Positions 16,543 to 25,440 of a stretch of DNA of 64,000 bases are shown piece by piece. The position numbers and the translations under genes are program-made. The notes under the pieces are model-generated. The model ran no database searches, had not been told where the DNA came from, and was given only the letters and a program-made list of their open reading frames with translations. The stretch is from Geminicoccaceae bacterium (GTDB lineage: Bacteria; Pseudomonadota; Alphaproteobacteria; Geminicoccales; Geminicoccaceae): NCBI GenBank assembly GCA_028285265.1, contig JANQPX010000065.1, forward strand, positions 124,001-188,000, in the 5' to 3' direction. Position 1 is the first letter of the stretch, and the number at the start of each line of letters is the position of its first letter.

Positions 16543-18030
16543 ATGACCTTGAATCGGCGGACATTTTTGACAGGTGCTGGTGCCGGCCTTCTGCTTGCGG
16601 GGTGTGACTTGCACGCCGATCAAGCCGCAAAAGGACCATTACCGGTTCTGCCGTTGTCCGATTTAACCGGTTTGGACCCTGATATCATACCGCTCAGGCT
16701 TGCCGCCTCCACTCATGATTTCGGCACGGGCGAACCCAGCAAGACGTTCGGGATTAACGCTGATTACCTCGGCCCCGTCCTCCGAGTAAAATCTGGTCAA
16801 ACGCTGCCCTTCGCTGTCGAGAACGCGCTTGATGAGCCCGTCGCGTTGCACTGGCATGGCCTGCACATTCCGGGCCACGTCGATGGTGGGCCTCATCAAG
16901 AGATCGCCCCAGGTGACGTCTGGCGCCCAGACGTGCCAATTCGCCAGCGATCGTCGACGACCTGGTTCCATTCCCACACCCACGGCAGAACCGCGCGCCA
17001 GGTCTACCATGGGTTAGCAGGCGTTCTGCTGATCGAGGACGACGCCAGCCTCGCTGCTGACCTGCCTCAAACCTATGGAGTCGATGACTTCACGCTTATC
17101 CTTCAGGACAAGGCCTTCGACGAGGCAGGGCGACTGACTTACGAGTTGACTGGTGAAGTGTTCGAAGATGGCTTTGAGGCCGAGACACTCGTCGTCAACG
17201 GCGCCATCGCACCCGTCATGCAAAACGTCCCGGCTGGCCTGGTTCGTCTGCGCATCCTGAATGCCTGTAATGCACGGTTTCTTGATCTTTCGTTGTCCAA
17301 CAACGATGCGCTCACCGTTATTGCCTCTGATGGTGGTTTCCTCGCCTCCGCGGTCGAGACTGCGACGCTGACGATCTCGCCGGGCGAACGTTACGAAGTT
17401 CTGATTGATCTGAGCACATCGGAGAACTTGACCTTGCAGGTGACGTTTTCCGAAGGTGAAGCTGAAGGGCTCGCGATTTTAACGCAGCCTATCTTTGGCG
17501 ATCCGATGATGGCGGCGCTTATCCTCAATCGCGATCCATCTCTTGAGGCTTTTGATGGATCCTTGCCAAAGGCGCTCGCCAACCTTGCGCCTCCCCGTGC
17601 AACTGATGCACTTCGCTCGCGCGACTTCGAGCTCAACATGGGCGATGAGGGTCAGCTTGCCGCCCTTGCCGAGGCTTGGGGCAATTTCTGTGGTGAGGGA
17701 GGGATGGGCATTAATGGCCAGCCGATGCAGATGGAGCGGATCGATGTTGAGGCAACGATAGGGGAATTGGAGATCTGGCGTATCTCAGCGGACGACATGC
17801 AGCACCCGTTCCACATCCATGGTTGTTCGTTTCGTATTTTGAGGCAGTACGGCGACGAACCTCCGGCCTATGCGCAGGGCTGGAAGGACATGGTTGCCGT
17901 CCAAGAGGGTGTGTCAGAAGTGCTGGTGCGTTTCGATCACAAGGCCGATGAAACCACGCCCTTCATGTATCACTGTCACATCCTTGAACACGAGGATTGC
18001 GGCATGATGGGGCAGTTCACGGTTTCATAA
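16543..18030 (+). CDS. Tat-exported multicopper oxidase (CueO-like)
   Basis: 495 residues from the ATG at 16543, which has AGGG eight bases upstream and places the Tat motif NRRTFLTGAG at the very N-terminus; the ATG at 16525 would add six residues. The signal ends in LLLAGC, a possible lipobox, so it may be an exported lipoprotein. All four copper-ligand motifs are present: LHWHGLH, FHSHTHG, HPFHIHG and the C-terminal HCHILEHEDCGMMG with the type 1 Cys and Met. The first two motifs lie in the first cupredoxin domain and the last two in the third. Enzymes of this type oxidise Cu(I), Fe(II) or phenols with reduction of oxygen. No CopA gene is adjacent, so a copper-resistance role is only likely. 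Confidence 0.92.
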   Translation: MTLNRRTFLTGAGAGLLLAGCDLHADQAAKGPLPVLPLSDLTGLDPDIIPLRLAASTHDFGTGEPSKTFGINADYLGPVLRVKSGQTLPFAVENALDEPVALHWHGLHIPGHVDGGPHQEIAPGDVWRPDVPIRQRSSTTWFHSHTHGRTARQVYHGLAGVLLIEDDASLAADLPQTYGVDDFTLILQDKAFDEAGRLTYELTGEVFEDGFEAETLVVNGAIAPVMQNVPAGLVRLRILNACNARFLDLSLSNNDALTVIASDGGFLASAVETATLTISPGERYEVLIDLSTSENLTLQVTFSEGEAEGLAILTQPIFGDPMMAALILNRDPSLEAFDGSLPKALANLAPPRATDALRSRDFELNMGDEGQLAALAEAWGNFCGEGGMGINGQPMQMERIDVEATIGELEIWRISADDMQHPFHIHGCSFRILRQYGDEPPAYAQGWKDMVAVQEGVSEVLVRFDHKADETTPFMYHCHILEHEDCGMMGQFTVS

Positions 18031-18336
18031 CATCGCGATACGACAATTTGCGACGGGGCTCTCCAAACACCACTCGTAACGTTGCTTATTGGCAAACAGA
18101 CGGCTTGATTAGCACACCTGGTGACCATCTGGAGGGCCACCATCGTTCACCCGGACGTCGACGATCATCGATCGGTAAGCTCCCGAACTCATTGAGTATA
18201 ACGTTCAGAAATTCCCGATGTGCAAAGAGGTCGGATATGGTGGGCCTAGCTGCCGTGAGCTAGCCTTTCTTTACTTTCGACCAGAAAGTAACCGACTTGA
18301 CGTCAACCTGCCCCGAACGCGCGTCGAAAGTGCTGA
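18031..18336. other. 306-bp intergenic region
   Basis: Between the multicopper oxidase and the small lipoprotein gene. I see no gene and no clear signal in it; a plus-strand frame that starts inside the oxidase is a shadow. Confidence 0.4.
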
Positions 18337-18486
18337 TTAGTTTTCAGATGCTTCCCCAAGCGGCGTCCCTGGGACGATGTACTCGTTATTGAACGGCCAA
18401 AGATCAGGCGCACTTGGCACCACACCACAACCTCCCAATAACAGCGATGTACAAAAAACGACGGAGAGCATGCGGAAACGTGCCAT
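18337..18486 (-). CDS. Small lipoprotein
   Basis: 49 residues from the ATG at 18484-18486, with AGGAAAG upstream. The N-terminus is positively charged (MARFRML) and followed by a hydrophobic stretch ending in the lipobox LLGGC, so the mature lipoprotein is only about 29 residues (CGVVPSAPDLWPFNNEYIVP, then a short Gly/Glu tail). Longer frames lack a ribosome-binding site. Small lipoproteins of this kind are often missed by annotation. Function unknown. Confidence 0.65.
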   Translation of the reverse strand: MARFRMLSVVFCTSLLLGGCGVVPSAPDLWPFNNEYIVPGTPLGEASEN

Positions 18487-18564
18487 GGTACTTTCCTGAA
18501 TTTGGGACGGTGGCTTAGCCATCGATCTTTGTTGGACGGGTGCTCTTTAGGCATGCGAACAAGA

Positions 18565-18589
18565 GACCGGCCATCAGCGATGGCCGGTC
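18565..18589 (-). terminator. Strong hairpin behind the fasciclin gene
   Basis: GACCGGCCATC (18565-18575) and GATGGCCGGTC (18579-18589) form a perfect 11-bp stem with a 3-base loop, 27 bp beyond the stop of the fasciclin gene on the minus strand. The downstream run is CTCTTGTT, so the U tract is weak. Confidence 0.75.
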
Positions 18590-18615
18590 AAAGTCCTAAA
18601 GGGTAGGGGAGCGTG

Positions 18616-19125
18616 CTAATTCGGAAGGATGACCTGATCGATCACGTGGATCACACCATTCGAGGCTGCGATATCGGGCTTAATGACAGCGGCATGTTCC
18701 ACTTTGGTCATGCGACCGGCCGAGTCGATTTCGATTGTACCGCCCTGCACGGTCTCGAGCTCCTTCATCTTGCCGGCCATATCCGTTGTGGTGATTTCGT
18801 CAGCGACAACATGGAAGGTCAAAATTTCGGCGAGTTCGTCCTTGTTTTCGGGCTGCAGCAACTCATCGAGCTTACCCTCGGGAAGCTGTGCGAACGCATC
18901 GTCGGTTGGCGCAAAAATGGTGAATGGCCCATCACCTTTCAGTGTATCCACTAGGCCAGCAGCTTCGGCAGCCTGCAATAACGTCGTGAACTGTCCGGCA
19001 TCTTTCGCCGCGTCAACGATGGTCTTGCCGCTAGCATCGGTTCCGGCGTGCGCAGACAACCCGACAACCGCCAATGGTGCTGAGACAGCCAGGGCAAGTG
19101 CGACGCGCTTGGAGAGAAAAAACAT
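18616..19125 (-). CDS. Secreted fasciclin (FAS1) domain protein
   Basis: 169 residues with a Sec signal peptide (cleavage near LSAHA) and one FAS1 domain filling the rest. The H1 motif FTIFAPTDDAFAQLP lies around residues 68-82, the YH-like LTFHVV at about 104, and the H2 motif GVIHVIDQVILP ends the protein. Single-domain bacterial fasciclins are exported adhesion or surface proteins. An AT-rich stretch at 19255-19310 may be its promoter region. Confidence 0.93.
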   Translation of the reverse strand: MFFLSKRVALALAVSAPLAVVGLSAHAGTDASGKTIVDAAKDAGQFTTLLQAAEAAGLVDTLKGDGPFTIFAPTDDAFAQLPEGKLDELLQPENKDELAEILTFHVVADEITTTDMAGKMKELETVQGGTIEIDSAGRMTKVEHAAVIKPDIAASNGVIHVIDQVILPN

Positions 19126-20098
19126 TGTGATTTACTCCTGATTAGGTGCTTCTTTGCATGCAAGGCTCTTCGTGAGTCTGCAGCAGACGCTTGGGATCGT
19201 CTAAGCTACATCGTCAGGGTTTCGCCATGTTCCTGCTACCAGATGGGTGAGTCTTAAGATTGTTCTAATTAATTATACGATAATTTATGATCGTTATTAT
19301 CTATTAGTCTGCTCATCGTCCTTTCCGACCTCCACTCGCGCTCGGCATCAGAGAGAGCTGTGCCGATCCACACCTAGCGATCCATAGATACCATCAGTCG
19401 AGATTGATTAGCTGCTACCTGACGAGTCAACCTGCATTGGTCACCATCAGGCTTATGTCCGTCAGCGTTATCGATACGTCCGAAGTCCATGAGACTGGGA
19501 TTATTGCCGGGCAAATTGATTCGAGCTCAAACCTTGTAAGCCTGCGTTCTCGACATCGAGATCGTCATGTTCAGCCGAGTAGGCGCTAGCTTCGTCCATA
19601 GGTACGAAACCATGATGAAGACTTGGACCCATGGCCAGGAAGGCGACACTCGCGCTGAAGGCACCGACGAGTCTTCCTTCGCTCTTCGGCTACGTTCGAG
19701 TGTCCTCTGCATCATCTAGACTTGGCCTTTGCGGCTCACTTTCTACGAGCAAAAGTCTTTTGGCGACCTGCGCAGTCTGTGAACCAGCTCACATCATGTA
19801 TGAGTTCCTGATGCTATGACAGATGAATGCACTGCTCGCACGTCTTGGGACTTGCAAACGTGAAGCATCATGCCAATTCGTCCCGCTTCTCAAAGGCTGT
19901 ACGTGAGCCGAACGAGCTCTCCCTTTGGCAACAAACATCAGCTGGCCTTCTCAACCCGAGGAACGCCTTGTCTCGATGCTGAATGACGCAGCAAACAGAT
20001 TGGATGCTTTCATGACAGATTGATGGCAATTCAATTTTTTGAACAATTAGTCAATATTAGTGATTTTCTATTTAACTTTTGCAATTGAAAATGCTACT
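19126..20098. other. 973-bp intergenic region, possible decayed genes
   Basis: No intact gene is convincing. On the minus strand a 43-codon frame (19501-19632) reads protein-like sequence with an acidic stretch (MDEASAYSAEHDDLDVENA) and is open about 20 codons further upstream, suggesting a small secreted protein or a remnant. AT-rich tracts lie at 19255-19310 and from 20030 onward, the latter leading into the peroxidase promoter. Confidence 0.35.
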
Positions 20099-20116
20099 TT
20101 TATAATATATTATAAA
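20099..20116. promoter_or_regulatory. Perfect 18-bp palindrome upstream of the peroxidase
   Basis: TTTATAATATATTATAAA (arms TTTATAATA/TATTATAAA) lies 37 bp before the start of the di-haem peroxidase gene, in an AT-rich stretch where the -10 region would be. Its form resembles operators of Fur-superfamily regulators such as Irr or Fur, but the identity of the binder is not known. Confidence 0.6.
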
Positions 20117-20153
20117 TATACATTCATCATCTATATTAAAAAGGGTGCATTCG

Positions 20154-21527
20154 ATGAAGCCGATACTTTTGAGCGCTTTGGTCATCGTTTGGCTGTCCGC
20201 ACATGCTCATGCAGGCATGCTACCTCAAGAGGTTGAGGATGAAGATTACCGGCCGCTGAGCACGGATACCCAGGATGAAGACGCCAAGATCGAACTCGGC
20301 CAGCTTTTGTTCTTCGATCGCATTCTGAGCGGCAACAGAAACATTTCCTGCGCCACTTGCCATCATCCCCTGACGAGTACCGGCGACTCTCTGTCATTGC
20401 CAATCGGAGAGGGAGGTAACGGACTAGGACCGGGTCGGGATACCGGCATTGGCGACGATCGCGTCGAGGAGCGTGTACCTCGTAATTCGCCAGCACTCTT
20501 CAACCTGGGCGCCAAAGAGTTTCGCGTCATTTTTCATGACGGTCGCCTCGAGGAATGCCCATCCAGACCAAGTGGATTTTGCTCACCCGCCGGTGACCGC
20601 CTACCACTAGGCCTGGAGAATGCGCTCGCAGCACAAGCCATGTTTCCGGTAACGTCGGCGACAGAGATGGCTGGTCAGGAAGGCGAGAACGCCATCGCTG
20701 ATTTGGCTGCAGCTGGCGATTTGCCGGGCTTGTGGGACGAACTCGCGATGCGGCTCCAAGCGATCCCTGAATACTGTGATCTGTTCGCTGATGCTTATGG
20801 CCTCTCTTGCGACGAGGTCACCTATGTCGACGCCGCCAATGCGATTGCCGCCTTCGAAGCTGCAAGTTGGCGCTCGGACGACTCCCCTTTCGACCGCTTC
20901 TTAAGAATGGAGCCAGAGGCGCTCGGAGATGAGCAAGCTGATACCTTCCAAGGTATGCGTTTGTTCTATGGCAAAGCCCGTTGTGCCCGCTGCCATGTCG
21001 GCAAGTTTCAGACTGATCATGCGTTCCACGCCATCGGCACACCACAAATAGGCCCGGGTAAAGGTGATGGTATGACAGGCCGAGAAGATTTTGGGCGCGA
21101 ACGAGTTACAGGTGAGTGGAGAGACCGCTTCAAATTCCGTACGCCGACATTGCGCAATGTAGCCCTGACGGGTCCCTATGGACATGCTGGAGCTCACGCC
21201 ACACTCTCAGCCATGATCCGGCATCACATCGACCCGGAAAGTGGCCTGTTTGACTACGATCGAACCCAAGTGGTTTTGCCATCGCGCCCCGATCTTGATG
21301 CGATTGACTTCAGCCTCTTTGACGAACCAGGTCAGCCCGCAATTGTCGATATCGCGAATGCTGTTCGACCAAGTCTGATGCCCAAAAACCTGACTGATCG
21401 TGAGATCAATCAACTTGTGGCGTTTCTCGAAGCACTTACCGGCGACGGAAGTCAGGATCTTCGTGATGACATCCCGGATCGTGTTCCAAGCGGCCTACCG
21501 GTCAGCGAAGAACCGGCCAGTGAATAG
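20154..21527 (+). CDS. Di-haem cytochrome c peroxidase / MauG family protein
   Basis: 457 residues from the ATG at 20154, with AAGGG eight bases upstream; a GTG three codons earlier is a weaker choice. A Sec signal ends at AHAHAG. Two c-type haem sites are present: CATCH near residue 63 (the peroxidatic haem) and CARCH near residue 280 (the electron-transfer haem), with the conserved RTPTLRNVALTGPYGHAG segment between the second haem and the C-terminus. It is longer than classical CcpA (about 330 residues) because of inserts after the first haem. Classical members reduce hydrogen peroxide in the periplasm; MauG-like members oxidise protein or other substrates. The upstream palindrome suggests metal- or oxidant-dependent control. 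Confidence 0.9.
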   Translation: MKPILLSALVIVWLSAHAHAGMLPQEVEDEDYRPLSTDTQDEDAKIELGQLLFFDRILSGNRNISCATCHHPLTSTGDSLSLPIGEGGNGLGPGRDTGIGDDRVEERVPRNSPALFNLGAKEFRVIFHDGRLEECPSRPSGFCSPAGDRLPLGLENALAAQAMFPVTSATEMAGQEGENAIADLAAAGDLPGLWDELAMRLQAIPEYCDLFADAYGLSCDEVTYVDAANAIAAFEAASWRSDDSPFDRFLRMEPEALGDEQADTFQGMRLFYGKARCARCHVGKFQTDHAFHAIGTPQIGPGKGDGMTGREDFGRERVTGEWRDRFKFRTPTLRNVALTGPYGHAGAHATLSAMIRHHIDPESGLFDYDRTQVVLPSRPDLDAIDFSLFDEPGQPAIVDIANAVRPSLMPKNLTDREINQLVAFLEALTGDGSQDLRDDIPDRVPSGLPVSEEPASE

Positions 21528-22130
21528 AGAGGGGTATGCAGAACTATCAGCGGGTTGCCCAGCCTGGTCACCATTGACGTTGACAAGTCCTGCCGACGCG
21601 CGTTTGGCGGCCAAAGAATCCGGCCTAAGCTAAGCGCGCGTTTTGTCTCGTGCCCGGTATCGGCACATACTTCAATGCCCTCACGCAAGCTTCGTTGGGA
21701 TGGATCTTTTGCTTGGAGCAGCAGGCCATCAGTCGATTGCCTTTCTGCACCAATCATCTTGCAGAAACTCCATGCATTAGCGCCGCTCACACCACTTCAT
21801 CTGGCGAAGGCAAGAATGCCGAGAATGCGCTCGACATCGGCGATGGTCACCCCTGCGTCATGGCCGTTCCAACCGACGAGGAGCGTGTCATTGCGCGCGC
21901 TTAGGTGTCTCATATTCGATAGCGTGCCCTGCAGCCTTATGTTGGGATGTCAAGGAAGCGATGTCATTGGTGAGCGCGCCATGCTTTTTCTGCCGAGACA
22001 TTCGGTGCGCGTGAGCGAAGGAGGTGACGTTCAGGATTGACCAGCCCAAGCGGTCTTTGCACGTCGAGGCAGCGCTCATCCAAGATTCCTGGTTAGCTCA
22101 AGGCAGCAACGCCACAAGGCAATAGTTACT
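21528..22130. other. 603-bp intergenic region, possible remnants
   Basis: Several overlapping frames exist but none has both a start signal and a convincing protein. On the minus strand, near 21800-21905, a short frame reads MRHLSARNDTLLVGWNGHD followed by AGVTIADVERILGILAF and then stops; it looks like the N-terminus of a real protein that is broken. I see no family match. Confidence 0.35.
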
Positions 22131-23366
22131 ATGTTGGCCCAAGGCATCCTTCCCCTCCTAATATCGGCTGGCATCCTGCTTGGTGCCAATGGCCTCATCG
22201 GAACATTGGTTGCTGTGCGCGCGTCGATCGAGGGCTTTCCCGACGCCTCCATCGGTCTGATGGGCACGGCTTACTTCGTCGGTTTTTTCGGCGGCTGTGT
22301 TACGACGGCGAAGCTCATTGTCCGTGCGGGGCACATTCGCGTGTTTGCTGCACTTTGCGCGCTCGCTGCCATTGGATCACTTAGCTTCGTGCTGATTGTC
22401 GACGTCTATGCCTGGATTGCCATCCGCTGCTTGATCGGTTTTTGCTTTTCCGGTCTCTCGATGGTCGTCGAGAGCTGGTTGAATGAGAAAGCCGACAGCG
22501 GCGATCGGGCGCGTATTCTGAGCCTTTATCGAATTGTCGATTTAGGAGCTGTGACCGGCGGTCAATTTCTGATGCCATTGATTGGCGTCGACGGTTTTCA
22601 AATCTTTGCGGTAGCCGCCATTCTCTTTGCAGCCGCACTCATTCCGATCAGTCTCTCCCGCACCACATCGCCACCTCCACCGAGTACGTCCAAGCTTAGG
22701 CCGAGTTGGGTCTGGCGGCTTTCTCCCGTCGCGGCGGCCGGTTGCATTACGCTTGGTCTCACCAATGGCGCCTTTCGCACGGTCGGCCCGGTCTATGCTC
22801 AGCATATGGGCTTGAGTGTCGATCAAGTCGCGCTCTTCATGAGCCTCAGCATCGCCGCGGGGGCGCTTCTCCAATATCCGCTCGGCTGGCTTTCCGATCG
22901 CATGGATCGTCGCGTTGCTCTGTGCCTGGCAACGGGTGCGGCGGCCGCATCGAGCCTCTCGCTGGCCTTGACAGGGAGCGGAACGGTCTACGCGATCCTG
23001 ATCGGCGGCTTCTTATTTGGCGGCTTTTCATTGCCGCTCTATTCACTGTCGGCTGCCCACGCCAACGATCATGCAAAAGGCGGCGAGTTCCTCGAACTTG
23101 CTGCTGGGCTTACGCTCTTTTATGCAATCGGCGCCTCCATCGGCCCGGCAGTCGCAGCATTAATCATCGAGCAGTTTGGAGCCCCGGCGTTCTTCGTCTA
23201 CACGGCTTCGCTCCATGGCACTTTTGTGTTGTTTGTGCTCTATCGAATGACGAGACGAGCCAGTGTGCCAGTCGCTCTCCGTTCTCACTTCGTCGCCCTC
23301 TTGAGGACGTCACCGGCAATCTTTCGGCTTTCCCGCTCGGACAACAACGGCACATCGTCGACATGA
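22131..23366 (+). CDS. MFS transporter, YcaD-like
   Basis: 411 residues, twelve predicted membrane helices with a central cytoplasmic loop rich in Pro/Ser (about residues 178-195). The N-terminal half has the features of the YcaD-type subfamily: LGANGLIGTLVAVRA in helix 1, the GTAYFVGFFGG helix 2 region, and SMVVESWLNEKA after helix 4. The second half has the LSDRMDRR loop after helix 8. Substrate unknown; the family includes presumed efflux proteins. The start codon ATG follows a stretch without a strong ribosome-binding site. Confidence 0.88.
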   Translation: MLAQGILPLLISAGILLGANGLIGTLVAVRASIEGFPDASIGLMGTAYFVGFFGGCVTTAKLIVRAGHIRVFAALCALAAIGSLSFVLIVDVYAWIAIRCLIGFCFSGLSMVVESWLNEKADSGDRARILSLYRIVDLGAVTGGQFLMPLIGVDGFQIFAVAAILFAAALIPISLSRTTSPPPPSTSKLRPSWVWRLSPVAAAGCITLGLTNGAFRTVGPVYAQHMGLSVDQVALFMSLSIAAGALLQYPLGWLSDRMDRRVALCLATGAAAASSLSLALTGSGTVYAILIGGFLFGGFSLPLYSLSAAHANDHAKGGEFLELAAGLTLFYAIGASIGPAVAALIIEQFGAPAFFVYTASLHGTFVLFVLYRMTRRASVPVALRSHFVALLRTSPAIFRLSRSDNNGTSST

Positions 23367-23520
23367 GGGTCACCCACGCGATGTCGGGATGTCTCGCCAT
23401 TGCGCCTGCCGCTCTTTTGGCGTCGTGTTGATAAGGCCCAAGACGATCCGCAGCTTGCCTCGCCGCTTTGACGCCACACCGTCAGATGCATCAAGTCAAC
23501 CTATCGAATTGGAACATACC

Positions 23521-25182
23521 ATGCGCGCAGGATTCCATAGCACCTTGCTTCCTGTCGTTGTTGCTCTCTTGAGCACAAGCGCATGGGCCGAAGGTGCAAA
23601 CCTCATGGCGCTTCGAGAGCAGACTCATGAGCGTCTTAAAGAGGGCCACCAACGTATTGGCTATCGGGCCACCTACGACGCCTTAGCTGATCTCAACGAA
23701 GATCCCGATAACGCAGCTAATGTGGTGTTGTTCTATACCGGCAGGAGCCAGCCCAAAGAGCGACGGGTTAACGAGGACAGCCAAAATGGTTGGAACCGCG
23801 AGCATATTTGGCCGCGGTCGCATGGAACGCGCCAGTCACCGATGAAGAGCGACTTGCATAATCTGAAGCCAGCAGACTCGACGGTCAATTCGAGGCGCGG
23901 AAATCTCGATTTCGATGTTGGTGGCGATCCTGAGGGCGAGGCACCCGATACCTTTTTCGACTTCAACAGCTTTGAACCTCGTGACGACGTCAAAGGCGAC
24001 GTTGCCCGAGCACTCTTCTATGTCGATCTAAGGTATGAGGGGACTGATGGGGAGCCAGATTTGGTCTTGGTTGAAGGATCAACGGGTTTCGGTACGGCAG
24101 CAGGCGATCTTTGCACAACGCTCGACTGGCATCTTTCTGACCCCGTAACCGAGGAAGAGCGCGTTCGCAATGGCATGATCGAACGTCTTCAGGGCAACCG
24201 TAACCTCTTCGTCGATGAGCCCGATCTAGCACTTCAGATCTTTGGCGTCTCATGCGGTCATGACGTGACCGTCCCCATCATGGGCGACGACGTTGACGAG
24301 CCTGCTGTTATCGACGAGCAACCGGGCCTCCGGCTCGCGACCTGGAACATCGCCAACTTTTGGCATGTTGATGGCGAACATCTTCGGCCGCGTCGCGATG
24401 GACGTCCCGGTTTGATCCGTGTCGCATCGGACTATCAGGCCATTCTAGACGTGATTGGTGCTCTTGATGCTGACATCATCGGTCTTCAGGAAATCGCCTC
24501 GCCTGAAGCGGCAAGACGCTTGTTCCCGGAGACTGAGTGGGACTTGGTGTTTTCCAGAAGGTTCAGCGATGATCTCGCGGCTGATCCTGATAGGCTTGGT
24601 TCGAGCCAGACGCGCGACATCTACACAGCACTTGTTGTTCGCCGGACTGTAGCCAAAGTCGAGGGCACTGAGCGTCTCGAACTCGACATTCTTCACGAGG
24701 ATGGCCTTCCAGCCCGGGAAGGCATCGCGGCGTTGATTGATGTCGATGGTTTTCGCTTTTGGGCAGTGTCGTTACACATGAAGTCCGGATGTTTCATTGA
24801 CAACGATCTGACCCGTCGCGATGACTGTCGGACCCTCGCTAAACAGATCCCCATCTTGGAAGGCTGGGTTGATGAAAAGTCAGCTGCGGGTTGGCCGGTC
24901 GCCTTGCTCGGGGACTTTAACCGTCGCCTTGACCGAGGGCATGATACGGTACGTGAGGATCTCGATGATCTCGATCCTGTCGATCTTTTCAAAATCCCGC
25001 ACCGCCAGGAACTGATGTGTTCGACGTTTAGCAAACAACCTCGAACGTCGATCGACTATATCATCGTCAATCAAGCGCTTTGGGCATTCACGCACGTATC
25101 CGCGATACCAAACCTCGACATCGCTAATCCGATGATTAGCGATCATTGCCCAGTCTTCATCGATGTCAGGCTGCCGGATTGA
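23521..25182 (+). CDS. Secreted nuclease: endonuclease I domain fused to EEP (DNase I-like) domain
   Basis: 553 residues from the ATG at 23521, which begins a Sec signal peptide (cleaved near SAWAEG); the frame upstream of it is not used. Domain 1 (about residues 25-255) is an EndA/NucM-type beta-beta-alpha-metal endonuclease with the catalytic motif NREHIWPRSHG at about 94-104 and the DLHNLKPAD segment after it. Domain 2 (about 275-553) is an endonuclease/exonuclease/phosphatase fold with LATWNIANF, IIGLQEI, ALLGDFNRRL and the final SDHCPVF. Both catalytic centres look intact. The fusion would degrade extracellular DNA and perhaps RNA, releasing nutrients or clearing biofilm DNA. The combination in one chain is unusual. 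Confidence 0.88.
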   Translation: MRAGFHSTLLPVVVALLSTSAWAEGANLMALREQTHERLKEGHQRIGYRATYDALADLNEDPDNAANVVLFYTGRSQPKERRVNEDSQNGWNREHIWPRSHGTRQSPMKSDLHNLKPADSTVNSRRGNLDFDVGGDPEGEAPDTFFDFNSFEPRDDVKGDVARALFYVDLRYEGTDGEPDLVLVEGSTGFGTAAGDLCTTLDWHLSDPVTEEERVRNGMIERLQGNRNLFVDEPDLALQIFGVSCGHDVTVPIMGDDVDEPAVIDEQPGLRLATWNIANFWHVDGEHLRPRRDGRPGLIRVASDYQAILDVIGALDADIIGLQEIASPEAARRLFPETEWDLVFSRRFSDDLAADPDRLGSSQTRDIYTALVVRRTVAKVEGTERLELDILHEDGLPAREGIAALIDVDGFRFWAVSLHMKSGCFIDNDLTRRDDCRTLAKQIPILEGWVDEKSAAGWPVALLGDFNRRLDRGHDTVREDLDDLDPVDLFKIPHRQELMCSTFSKQPRTSIDYIIVNQALWAFTHVSAIPNLDIANPMISDHCPVFIDVRLPD

Positions 25183-25385
25183 TGAGGGGAGGGAGGGTGG
25201 TTCTTTGATGATCGCTCTCGGTTGGAGATTGACATCCGCGACCCTTTTCGGGCGCCGTACCAAAAGCCTCCTTTGACGGCTATCGCAGCACACCAAGAGC
25301 TGCCGGAACCTGGTTATGGGCGTTACCACTGCAGATTCAGTTGCAGAAGCGCTCTTGACAGGTCAATCAATGGATATTAAAAATT

Positions 25386-25397
25386 TAAAACGTTTTA
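25386..25397. promoter_or_regulatory. LacI-family operator, distal
   Basis: TAAAACGTTTTA is a perfect 12-bp palindrome with the central CG step typical of LacI/GalR operators. It lies 44 bp before the LacI gene. Confidence 0.7.
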
Positions 25398-25416
25398 GAA
25401 AGAGAATCGACACAAA

Positions 25417-25430
25417 CTAAAACGTTTCAG
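25417..25430. promoter_or_regulatory. LacI-family operator, proximal
   Basis: CTAAAACGTTTCAG is a near-perfect palindrome around the same CG centre, ending ten bases before the start codon of the LacI gene. Its centre is 32 bp (three helical turns) from that of the distal site, allowing cooperative binding on one face. Confidence 0.7.
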
Positions 25431-25440
25431 GGTCAGGCGT

